NCBI GenBank assembly: GCA_025782575.1
Contig: JALGYY010000017.1
Coordinates: forward strand, 671,892-735,891
Direction of reading: 5' to 3'
Length of the DNA: 64,000 nucleotides
DNA from: a bacterium
GTDB lineage: Bacteria > Orphanbacterota > Orphanbacteria > Orphanbacterales > Orphanbacteraceae
The position numbers were made by a program, and so were the translations under genes. Position 1 is the first letter of the stretch. Each line of letters opens with the position of its first letter. This document shows positions 11,101 through 18,883 of this stretch, one piece after another. The notes beneath the pieces are model-generated. The model worked only from the letters and a program-made list of their open reading frames with translations. It did no database searches and had not been told where the DNA came from.

Positions 11101-11431
11101 GCGCCGCCGTCTCGACATCGACCTCGGAGGCGATCGAAGGCGCCATGTCGGTTCCGCTTCCGACGACCATATGGGCCGTCCCGGTCGCCTGGTTCCGCTG
11201 GAATCGCCAGGAACCGCCGTAACGGCTCAGGTACTCATCGGTTCCGGGAACCAGGGCGCGCTCCGCCTGCATTTCGAGCCAATCCCATGTAGATGCGCTC
11301 CTCTCCTGGGGCAAGAGGACCTCCAACCGATCGAGAGTCGGTGTCGGTACAAACGCATTGGCCAGAGATGCTGCAAAAAGCGCCCCTCCCAAGAGCGTCC
11401 CGGTGCTCGACAGTCTCCTTTTCATGCCCAT
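8159..11431 (-). CDS. Secreted M36/M4-like zinc metallopeptidase with accessory beta domains and C-terminal dockerin-like module
   Basis: HEYGHGITHR and downstream HEGNSDV zinc-ligand motifs; FTP-like N-terminal region; C-terminal DFNGDGDVNFFDTFLYLPDLI...NGDVTGDVNFFDTNIYLTHLV duplicated F-hand. Start chosen at ATG 11431, preceded by GGAGG. Confidence 0.85.
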   Translation of the reverse strand: MGMKRRLSSTGTLLGGALFAASLANAFVPTPTLDRLEVLLPQERSASTWDWLEMQAERALVPGTDEYLSRYGGSWRFQRNQATGTAHMVVGSGTDMAPSIASEVDVETAARRFFRDNTSLFGTTDSDLIVDHAHNGLGKWSVVFHQEHEGVPVYGGRAHAVFTEGGRLFVAGSDFHPAIDISTTPSIPEAEAIQTAAEDIGFNGATDLFESSELLVVPIIENGQVDYRLAYDVKQRVQTPFGLWSTFVNAENGQIFRRVNLLKFADVQGNVDADVYDPHYCGNPLVPRELSDHNILFTGLGTAVTDLNGDFVFNGLVGSAQWSAALDGPWAKIFDITGADPAQIGTVDIGDTLQVNWNTGNSENDERTCFYHTNIVHNYIRGLDPGPTLDDIDYQYPVTVGNTGGLCPGNAWYDFIGINFCVGDPSFGNTGELSDVIYHEYGHGITHRIYDSQASPPGDLHEGNSDVVANLLTDESIIGLGFFLNNCTGGIRNSDNTLQYPADWTGANHFSGQILAGVVWDAWQELKLTNTAQVAFDVIGNVWHHGRAMILPTDQPGQVLSMLIADDDDGNLTNGTPHWTEICIGAANHGHDCSALVGLSPEIAVSPALLDVTTPAGTMTNDVIFVSNVGTGFLTYNLAGVAAPFTKSVVAGGVVRGIPNQGPSVTANRERTYEFLQRSILDRRTKVAAVIYSDDMESGLNGWTTTLEDASTDDLWHQQTTNFNSPTTSWWCGISGGSDYNTGNRISNALVSTSIALNGSAPITLSFYESYNTEGGWDFCNVDVSVNGGAWLPLRSGTSGSSGGWKLTTLDLSAHNDNNVRIRFHFDTTDGFSNANPGWFVDDVSISADGVEWLAFAPAGGSLAAGETDTVTVTFDATALTPADYNANIDISSNDLSDPTVTLPATLHVTGGSVVDPDSSSVSITAGTTCPAGDADSIVIKVTILNGSGAPIVGVPAGDVVVNLTGLSSLGQAWQVCGEPAGSVTLVSTAASDSTGCVWLVVNEVGGCAALSASATVSGTPLTAAGAGSVRSVDFNGDGDVNFFDTFLYLPDLIAGTGNCGNLNGDVTGDVNFFDTNIYLTHLVTGHQCP
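8162..8335 (-). other. Dockerin-like duplicated calcium-binding module (C-terminus of the metallopeptidase)
   Basis: Two copies of xGDVNFFDTxxYLxxLxxG with the DxNxDGxVxxxD pattern, the second degenerate. Confidence 0.75.
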
Positions 11432-11710
11432 TCGGCCTCCCTTCGGCACGCATATACACCACGCGTACGGTGCGATTGGAACTGGCCGCACGCATTTCCA
11501 AACTCAGGTTCTTAGCCCAAATCAATAGTTCTGGCAGTATCGGCGCGTCGCACGTGGGGATTCTACCGGCAGGTTTACACCGGGGAGGTGGCCGGAGTGC
11601 GTGAAACGAACGTTTTGTGTACGATTTGGAACATACTACCACAAACTAACTCGAATTCCAAGTCATTCCTACAGTTACGCAACTGACCGCACCGTACTCG
11701 CGGTGCTGAT

Positions 11711-12691
11711 TCACTGCCAGTTCGTATCCAGTTTCCACTCGACAATATCCCAGGCCTGCGTCCCTGTCAGTCGCCAGGAGATGACGAGCAGGCGCCCGTT
11801 GGGATGATAGGAAACGGCAATCGGTGTTTCGTAACGCTTCACCCCGCTCCGGATTTGGGCCGACCGGAACCGTTTGATCATCTCTCCGTCTTCAGCATCC
11901 CGGAGTTCGACACGGGAGGAACCATCCTTGTCCGTTACACCGGGCGCGTCGATGACGAGAGCGATCTGCCCCGCCTTCTCTGAATAGGCCGCCCCGAGCA
12001 GTGCCTCCCTCTCGCCGGTCTCCATGATCAGTCGATCGTCGTCGCCGGGTAATCGGAGCAGGAACTGACTCCCCCGCTGGATCAGGATCACTCTCCCCCG
12101 CCGGCCCGGATAAAACGCCAGAGCGGATTCTCCCTCCTGCAATGCCAGTCTTGTCTTGCTCTCCGGGCTATCCCCGCTGAAGAGGAAGTTCCTGTGAAGG
12201 AGAACTGCTTTTTCTCCTTCGAACAAGACATCCGAAATCCGCTTCGGCGTATCCCACTCGGCCAGATCGATTCTCATCCCGTCGTCAAGGGAGCGGCGAT
12301 CGATGAACTGGTGGCCGGCCAGCCGGACTTCCCCTTTCCAAGTGTGAACATCGAGAACGAAGCCGGGGAGACCGGCCAGACAATAGAGTGCCGCAGTATC
12401 GGCCATATCATAGACAGCGGCCTGCCCGTTCGGGCTGGGCCAGGAAACGACGAGACGGCCCGATTCTTCGTCTACGGCAATTGCATGAGGTTCAGGAATG
12501 GCGGGGGTCAGAGCATGGGGTTCCGGATCGCCCAACGTAAGACGGGAGACCCGTCCGTCGTGTGCCGAAAAGACGGCGTCCTGGTCACGGGACCAGACGA
12601 TCGGCCCGTAGGATTCCGATGCCGTGGCCGCAGAAACGGAGAGAAGCGCCAGGCCGAGCAGGACGTATCGAGGAATGCGACCCGCGTTCAT
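11711..12691 (-). CDS. Secreted beta-propeller-like hypothetical protein
   Basis: Signal peptide MNAGRIPRYVLLGLALLSVSAATASES; recurring short beta-strand/turn units; no specific family recognised. Confidence 0.6.
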   Translation of the reverse strand: MNAGRIPRYVLLGLALLSVSAATASESYGPIVWSRDQDAVFSAHDGRVSRLTLGDPEPHALTPAIPEPHAIAVDEESGRLVVSWPSPNGQAAVYDMADTAALYCLAGLPGFVLDVHTWKGEVRLAGHQFIDRRSLDDGMRIDLAEWDTPKRISDVLFEGEKAVLLHRNFLFSGDSPESKTRLALQEGESALAFYPGRRGRVILIQRGSQFLLRLPGDDDRLIMETGEREALLGAAYSEKAGQIALVIDAPGVTDKDGSSRVELRDAEDGEMIKRFRSAQIRSGVKRYETPIAVSYHPNGRLLVISWRLTGTQAWDIVEWKLDTNWQ

Positions 12692-12780
12692 AGCGGGAGA
12701 CTACCATGCGAAAGGGAAACAGATGTGCTATCTTTTTAAAACTCGTTCGTTTCCACGGTCTGTACAAGGGAGAAGAGCAT

Positions 12781-13005
12781 ATGAAAGTGACGATCACATA
12801 CTGCGTGCAATGAGACTACCTTCCCCGCGCCTCCGGTCTGGCGGCGCTCATGAAGAAGGAATTGAGGATTGACGCCACCCTGATCGAGGGAGGCGGAGGG
12901 ATCTTTGATATCTATGCTGATGATGACCCGGTCTATCTGAAATCGGAAACGGGAGAGTTCCCCGATGATCAGGATGTGGTCCGCATGCTGAAAGAGAGAA
13001 AGTAA
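12781..13005 (+). CDS. SelW/Rdx-family selenoprotein, in-frame UGA (Sec) at 12811-12813
   Basis: Reading UGA as Sec gives MKVTITYCVQUDYLPRASGLAALMKKELRIDATLIEGGGGIFDIYADDDPVYLKSETGEFPDDQDVVRMLKERK*. This has the CxxU redox motif, GGGGIFDIY and GEFPDDQDVV pattern of Rdx proteins; RBS-like ggagaaga upstream; a SECIS-like hairpin follows the UGA. Not in the supplied ORF track. Confidence 0.9.
12827..12847 (+). promoter_or_regulatory. Candidate bacterial SECIS element
   Basis: GCGCC-U-CC-GGUCU-GG-C-GGCGC: 5-bp lower stem, unpaired U (opposite C), 2-bp upper stem, GGUCU apical loop starting 21 nt after the UGA. Confidence 0.82.
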
Positions 13006-13007
13006 CA

Positions 13008-13033
13008 GCCCGGCGCATCCAGGATGGCCGGGC
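13008..13033. terminator. Possible bidirectional terminator hairpin between convergent genes
   Basis: gcccggc...gccgggc inverted repeat in the 52-bp gap between stop 13005 and stop 13058; weak T-run. Confidence 0.4.
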
Positions 13034-13057
13034 CTTGAATCATCATTGTTTCGATGT

Positions 13058-14329
13058 TCAGTCCAGATGGGATGCGACGTGAACCGTCAGATCGGCAAGG
13101 CGGTTCGTATAGCTCCCGTACTCGTTATCGTACCATCCGAATATTTTCGCGTGAGTCACCGGAACATGCACGATCGGATCCGGCAGGAGAGCGAGAGCCT
13201 CATCGCTCATACCCGGAATCGTGGCCAGATCAAGAGTCACGAAACCGGTTCGCGTATGCGTGTCATGCCCTTCGATCACGACTGCCGCGTCCCGCCCGAT
13301 CATATCTGAAGAAACATTCTGCTCGTCCGAATACTCCAGCAGGTCTTTTTGTGTCGTCCTCGATGCCTTCTTGAAGAGGCTCTGCAGTATGCTTCTGGTG
13401 ACGTTCGGATTCCCGTCATCATCTACGGTTGAGCGAAACGTCACGTTCAATATGATGAGCGAGGCTGTCGTTGTGGGGACACGAACGGAATCCGCCATGA
13501 AACCGATCTCGCGAATCGTGGGAATGACTTTTTCCAGAGCGGCGCCGGCATTGGTTGAAGTCAGGATGATGTTGTTCAGGATACTCCGGTTCTTTCGGAG
13601 GTCCCCGGCTCCGGTCTTAGGTACGTTGTCGAGAACGCTCTGTGTGTTCGTCGTCGCGTGGATCGTCGACATCGACGCCGTCAGAAGAGATTCGACCGCA
13701 TACTCGTCGAGAAGCCCTTTCATCATGTGAGCCAGCGCCGTCGTCGTACAGGATGCTGCCGAAATAAGGTCATGCCGTGACGGATCATAAGCCTCATGGT
13801 TGACGCCGTAGATAAGAACCACGGCGTCGTCGGGCATGGTGGTCCCCTTCTCCTTCGGCTTGAAGTCGGCGCTGTTCATCACTTTTCGCGCCCCGGCGGC
13901 CAGATGACCGCGAATCGATCCACGCCCCCCCGACACGGAGCTCGTAGGATCGTTGAACGCCCCGCTGCACTCGACAACAATGGAAACGCCGTTTTCCGCC
14001 CACTCCACTTCGGCGGGGTTTCGTTGTTTCAGGAGCATGCGGACGGGAACGCCGTCGATCGAAAGGTCCCCTTTTTCGCGGTCAACGATTTGGATACATC
14101 GCTTGGCGTTCCGGCCCTTCAGAAAGTGATGGAGCCGTCCATACGTCGTATCCTTCTCGATCGACCCGCAGAGCGCCTCCAGATCCTTTCCGACTTCGCG
14201 CCCCGTATTGACGACGATTCGATCGAAGTACTTTCGATTGACGTGGTGCCACAATGAGAGCTTCCCGATTCTCCCTAGCGAATTAATCCCGAGCACCTTT
14301 TCGCTGCCCACGACGTACCTCCTGATCAC
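13058..14329 (-). CDS. Divergent glyceraldehyde-3-phosphate dehydrogenase-like protein (second GAPDH paralog)
   Basis: GINSLGRIGKL Rossmann start, SAASCTTTALAH catalytic Cys region, GWYDNEYGSYTNRLADL C-terminal motif; 423 aa, with clear differences from the canonical Gap at 38068-39075. Confidence 0.82.
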   Translation of the reverse strand: MIRRYVVGSEKVLGINSLGRIGKLSLWHHVNRKYFDRIVVNTGREVGKDLEALCGSIEKDTTYGRLHHFLKGRNAKRCIQIVDREKGDLSIDGVPVRMLLKQRNPAEVEWAENGVSIVVECSGAFNDPTSSVSGGRGSIRGHLAAGARKVMNSADFKPKEKGTTMPDDAVVLIYGVNHEAYDPSRHDLISAASCTTTALAHMMKGLLDEYAVESLLTASMSTIHATTNTQSVLDNVPKTGAGDLRKNRSILNNIILTSTNAGAALEKVIPTIREIGFMADSVRVPTTTASLIILNVTFRSTVDDDGNPNVTRSILQSLFKKASRTTQKDLLEYSDEQNVSSDMIGRDAAVVIEGHDTHTRTGFVTLDLATIPGMSDEALALLPDPIVHVPVTHAKIFGWYDNEYGSYTNRLADLTVHVASHLD

Positions 14330-14369
14330 CGGGCCTCGTTACGGTCCCGGATATCACAATGGATTCGAA

Positions 14370-17300
14370 TCAGATTCCAGACAATCTCTTGGTCAGTTTG
14401 ATCTCATGCTCTCCCAGATAGACCGAGCCGTCAAATCCGTTAATGCTGATAAACTCGCCGCTCCGAAGTATCTGATCGCCTGTGCGCGTCTCTTTCTTCT
14501 TTACGTCAACCTGGAGTTTGCGGCAACCGACCACGCACGTCCTCCCCACTCGCTCGGCCGCCACCGCTGCATGGGAAGTACACCCTCCGCGGCAGGTCAG
14601 GAGCCCGTCAGCAAGAAAAATCATGTGCATGTCCTCAGGGACCGTGTTCGGACGAATGAGAATGATTTTAACATCCGCGTCTTCCCGTCGGAACTCGAGT
14701 ATGTCTTCCTCCGTGTGTGCCACGCGGCCGGAAACAGATCCTCCTCCCACACCGATGCCGGAGGCGAGGTAGCTGCTTTCAAGTTCGGGGGTCGGTACAA
14801 ACGTGGTTATCACGGTCTGCTCCGGTGTGATCACATCACGGGCCTGCAGAATATAGAGGGCATTGGCCTGCTCGTTTTCGAAAGTGAACTCGATCTCCTG
14901 ATGATTCAAGCCGTGATCCTCCACCAGTTCCTTCGAAATCCGGAAGAGCTCGGAATAGATCTCGGGAAACGCGCTCTCGAGAGACATCCGGACATCGGCG
15001 CCATCGATCTCCCTCTGCTCTTCGGTGATCGGAAAGGTCTCGACAAGCCCGCGCACCACGTCCTCCCCCTGACTTTGGAGAACGAAGTCGCCGTACAATG
15101 AGATGTCGCCATATCGTACGCGGGGGTTTCTGGTGAACACCACTCCTGTCCCCGACTTCTCGTCCACATTGCCGTAGACCATCGCCTGTACCACCACCGC
15201 GGTACCCCAGTCATGGGCGATATGCATTTCACGCCGATAGACATTGGCTCGGTCCCCGTCCCAGGAGTCGATCACCCGATCGATGCAATAACGAAGCTGC
15301 TCGAAAGGGTCGTCCACGAGTTTGACATCCGAGTCGTGAATCGCTTCCCGGCATGCCAAAGCAATTTCGCGGATCTGTTCGACGCTGAAGTAACGCTTGT
15401 GAGTCACGCTATAGCGGCTCTTGTAATCCTCGAAGATCTGATCGAATTTATCCTGCTGCATCCCATACGACATCCCCCAGCATTGCAGGAACCGGCGGTA
15501 ATTGTCCCATGCCGCCCAGGCAAAACGGGGGCGGGCCGCCTGGCTCTCCACGATCTGCTCGTTAATGCCGACATTCAGAAAGGTGTCCAGAATTCCCGGC
15601 ATGGAGATGGCCGACCCGCTTCTGACCGAGAGGAGAAGCGGATTCTCCAGGTCGCCGAAGCGCTTGCCAGTCTGCCGTTCCACTTCTCGAAGATGACCCG
15701 CCATGACTTCGACCCCATGATCTCGAAGTTCGCCGAACTCACGAAGCGCCTGATAACAGCGATAAACCTCCGTCGTGATGATGAACCCGGGCGGGATCGG
15801 ATAGTGAAAATCAGCCATCCGGCGCAAGCCAAAACCTTTATAGCCGAAAAATATGGGGTCTTTGTGGGGTACGTCCGGCCCGAAGATCGGAGCGAAGCAC
15901 TTGTCGATGTCATAGCTCATCAGTAGATTGCGAGTGGACTTGCTGAAATTCTCCGATTCATACTGAAGCGTATTCAGGATGTGCTCGATCAGATTGTCAA
16001 GTGACTGGAGGCCGAAGCAGGTACTGATCTGGTTCCGGAGAAATTCCTCGAACAGAATATACGCCTTTTCATGCTCCGTATCATTCGGATCATCGAGGTA
16101 TTGCGGGATCATTCTCTCCATGTCCACCTCGTAGACATTTATGATCTGCTCGCGAATTATCTCGCGAAGTGTCCTCGACATGAACTGGAAGATATTGATG
16201 TACTGGTCCAACGTGAGGTCGCCCAGGCGGAGCCCGCTCTCGAGCATGTCATGCTGAGCCGCCAGCGCTCGAGATGAAATGCCGTCTACTTCGAGGGAGC
16301 GCTGAAACAGGACGAGCCAGTGGAGAATGCGGTCGATCCCCCGCTTCGTAACATACCGGAGATTCTCGGCCTCCATGAGCTGGTCGAACTGTGCGGATGC
16401 GAGGCTCTCCAATCTGAAAGTCAGCCCGAGCGCCTCCAGTTTTCCGTTTATGAATCGACCGTACATGGAAGGAATACCGGCGGCGATATGCCGTTTGTGA
16501 TAGATATCCTCGCGCGATTCCGCTTTTCGGGGATCAATTACGATCTCCTTTAATTCCTCGAGAAGGGGAATGAGGTGGTCGAGGGCGCGCAGATGATTCC
16601 CTTCATCGAGGGCCTGCCCGAGAAGCGCAGCTGAGTGATGTTCCACGAGACGGGATCGCTCAATCTCATCCACTACGCCGCGCGATCCGAGATCGTACTT
16701 TCGATTCAAGAGCTGGTGGAGTTCGATTGCGTGGCGGGCCTTTTCCTTAGCCACATCGGTCGTGTTCTCGACCGAATTGATCATCTTCTCGACGTTCTCC
16801 ATGTCCTCGTCGAGAAGATCACTGGGAAAACGTCCTTCCCGGCGCGCCAGTTCCGCAAAAACCTGGTGCATCTCACGGAAGTGATCCATGTCGGTACTTA
16901 TGTATTCAAAAACCTCGGCTGGAAGAAAAGTACGAAGCGGCCCCCGGTCGCCTGTGGCCCAGTACTTCAGCGTTGCCTCTAGAAACGGAATGAGCCTGCT
17001 CGAACTCTCCACATGACACTGTTTCCGGAGGAAGTGAATGAGCTCGTCCCGGCGTTTGCATAGCTCATCCATTCTTGTGGATACATCGCGGATCTTTCCT
17101 TCGGCGCCGATTTCGGAGAAGTAAACCGGCATCAGCTTCCCGAGTTGCTTCACCAGGTTGTAGACGGAGCGGATATCGGCGTTCAGCAGGTTCGCAATAT
17201 CCTTCTGGAATAGATCCGTATCGCTTACGAATACGCCCCCCATCCGCAGATGAAAAACGAGAGCGGCCAGAAGACGTTTCATCCGGACGGGATCCTGGGC

Positions 17301-18578
17301 GATTAGATCGAGCCAGGACCGGATGTTTTTCACGTGGGCCGGATTGACTTCGTATTGCCAGAGTTCGTTCACGCCCCGCACATCCGGCGTTTCGAATCCG
17401 TGCTCCAGCATTCGGTCGATCACCTTGCGCAAGAGGGGCTCATCGCCGGAGCGGAGCACATCCTCGGCAATCGTATGGATACAATCGAGAACGGTCGTGT
17501 CGTGCTGAATTTCACCCTTTTGAAAGCTGTTGAACACGTCGTCGATGAATCGATCCGCATGGGGCCGATCATCAAGGAGTAGCGCTCGTGACAACGATCG
17601 GTTGATCGCGCGAAGCGAGGCATCCCGTATCCGTCGAAGCGATGGGGTGTCGATGATCTTGAGGTGAAACAGGACTTCGCCGGTGTAGCCCCGCCATCCG
17701 GACTCCCGCTTGCCGACCTGCTCGGCCGCATCCAGGTAGAGCCGCTCAATAGTGGAGTGGTCGGGATAGCGCCTGGTGTCTTCGATCATCGCATCAAAAC
17801 TGATTCCCGGTTCGTGAATCGCGTCACGGGCCACCTCGAGGTTCTTGTGGCTCAATTGAAAAAGGGCCGAGGTCGACTCGTCCGGCGGGGGGTCGACCCA
17901 TTCGATCGGGTCGGGACGGGAGAGCCAGTGATCGCAGGATGATTTGAGGTGCCTGACCAGTACGGAGTGGAGCAGATCAGTGTCCCAACCCTCATCGGTT
18001 GCCTGAATTCGGCCGAACAGCCTGCGAAGGGGCCCCGAAAGGAGCGGCGCGTACGGGCATGTTTCCTTACATCGTCCGTCAATCGCCCCGATCGCGGATT
18101 CCACCACCGGCCTGTTCCTCTCGAGGTGTTCAGCCGATTGCTCCACGACCTTCTCGAGATAGCGAATCAGTGTGCGCATCGATTCCTGCTGGAGAGCTTC
18201 GTTCGGCGCATTCGTCTCCACCAGAAAAAAGATGGAGATGAGCGCGGCAATCGCCTCATCCCCTTTCTCGTAGTTGTTGTGATGATAGAAATTGCCGATC
18301 GAATAGGCTCTCAGGTCCTGCAGGATGGCGAACCAGTTGGCAAAGGGGTGATACACCTCTTGCAGGAGAGCCTTCGTTTTCTGATGAACACCGACAGACT
18401 GGGCCGTCGCGTCCAGCAGAATCTGACATTCCGCAGGAATCTCAACCTCGGCGGCTGTCCGTCTGAGATTGATTTCGAGGGCGCTACTGCCCGTTCGGGA
18501 ATGCTCGGTCATATGCTCAATTTCCCGGGATGAAGATCTCCCTGATCCCTGCCGGCCCAAAGCCGCGTATTTCCCCAC
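14370..18578 (-). CDS. PEP/pyruvate-binding domain protein (PPDK/PEP synthase-like C-terminal half) with large unassigned N-terminal region
   Basis: LLSVRSGSAISMPGILDTFLNVGIN, SGTGVVFTRNPRVRYG, GGCTSHAAVAAERVGRTCVVGC motifs of PPDK-type enzymes; 1402 aa. Start may be an internal ATG at 18512. Confidence 0.82.
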   Translation of the reverse strand: MGKYAALGRQGSGRSSSREIEHMTEHSRTGSSALEINLRRTAAEVEIPAECQILLDATAQSVGVHQKTKALLQEVYHPFANWFAILQDLRAYSIGNFYHHNNYEKGDEAIAALISIFFLVETNAPNEALQQESMRTLIRYLEKVVEQSAEHLERNRPVVESAIGAIDGRCKETCPYAPLLSGPLRRLFGRIQATDEGWDTDLLHSVLVRHLKSSCDHWLSRPDPIEWVDPPPDESTSALFQLSHKNLEVARDAIHEPGISFDAMIEDTRRYPDHSTIERLYLDAAEQVGKRESGWRGYTGEVLFHLKIIDTPSLRRIRDASLRAINRSLSRALLLDDRPHADRFIDDVFNSFQKGEIQHDTTVLDCIHTIAEDVLRSGDEPLLRKVIDRMLEHGFETPDVRGVNELWQYEVNPAHVKNIRSWLDLIAQDPVRMKRLLAALVFHLRMGGVFVSDTDLFQKDIANLLNADIRSVYNLVKQLGKLMPVYFSEIGAEGKIRDVSTRMDELCKRRDELIHFLRKQCHVESSSRLIPFLEATLKYWATGDRGPLRTFLPAEVFEYISTDMDHFREMHQVFAELARREGRFPSDLLDEDMENVEKMINSVENTTDVAKEKARHAIELHQLLNRKYDLGSRGVVDEIERSRLVEHHSAALLGQALDEGNHLRALDHLIPLLEELKEIVIDPRKAESREDIYHKRHIAAGIPSMYGRFINGKLEALGLTFRLESLASAQFDQLMEAENLRYVTKRGIDRILHWLVLFQRSLEVDGISSRALAAQHDMLESGLRLGDLTLDQYINIFQFMSRTLREIIREQIINVYEVDMERMIPQYLDDPNDTEHEKAYILFEEFLRNQISTCFGLQSLDNLIEHILNTLQYESENFSKSTRNLLMSYDIDKCFAPIFGPDVPHKDPIFFGYKGFGLRRMADFHYPIPPGFIITTEVYRCYQALREFGELRDHGVEVMAGHLREVERQTGKRFGDLENPLLLSVRSGSAISMPGILDTFLNVGINEQIVESQAARPRFAWAAWDNYRRFLQCWGMSYGMQQDKFDQIFEDYKSRYSVTHKRYFSVEQIREIALACREAIHDSDVKLVDDPFEQLRYCIDRVIDSWDGDRANVYRREMHIAHDWGTAVVVQAMVYGNVDEKSGTGVVFTRNPRVRYGDISLYGDFVLQSQGEDVVRGLVETFPITEEQREIDGADVRMSLESAFPEIYSELFRISKELVEDHGLNHQEIEFTFENEQANALYILQARDVITPEQTVITTFVPTPELESSYLASGIGVGGGSVSGRVAHTEEDILEFRREDADVKIILIRPNTVPEDMHMIFLADGLLTCRGGCTSHAAVAAERVGRTCVVGCRKLQVDVKKKETRTGDQILRSGEFISINGFDGSVYLGEHEIKLTKRLSGI

Positions 18579-18827
18579 ATGGTACTGGAAACGGTCAGGT
18601 TACGCTATCCCGCGTCCCCCCTCGGAAGCTGCTACCTGGGATTCGCGCCCCCGATGCCTTTCCATGGTAGTCGATCCTTCTCCCGGGAGAATTAGCGAGA
18701 CGAGGCCGGCCGGGGACGACATTCGGAGTCCCGCAGCGGCTCCTCGGGAGAAGGCTCGACTACCTCGGAGTGGTCCCGGGAGGTGTTGCGCGGTTCACGG
18801 GGAGCTCGATCCTGGTATGAAAAGCGA

Positions 18828-18856
18828 AGCCCCGGGCACTCGAAGGCACCCGGGGC
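18828..18856 (-). terminator. Rho-independent terminator for the 18884-20596 gene
   Basis: agccccgggca/cacccggggct hairpin; reverse strand continues with a gctttt run. Confidence 0.65.
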
Positions 18857-18883
18857 TCGCAGATCGTTTAGAATTGAGACAGG

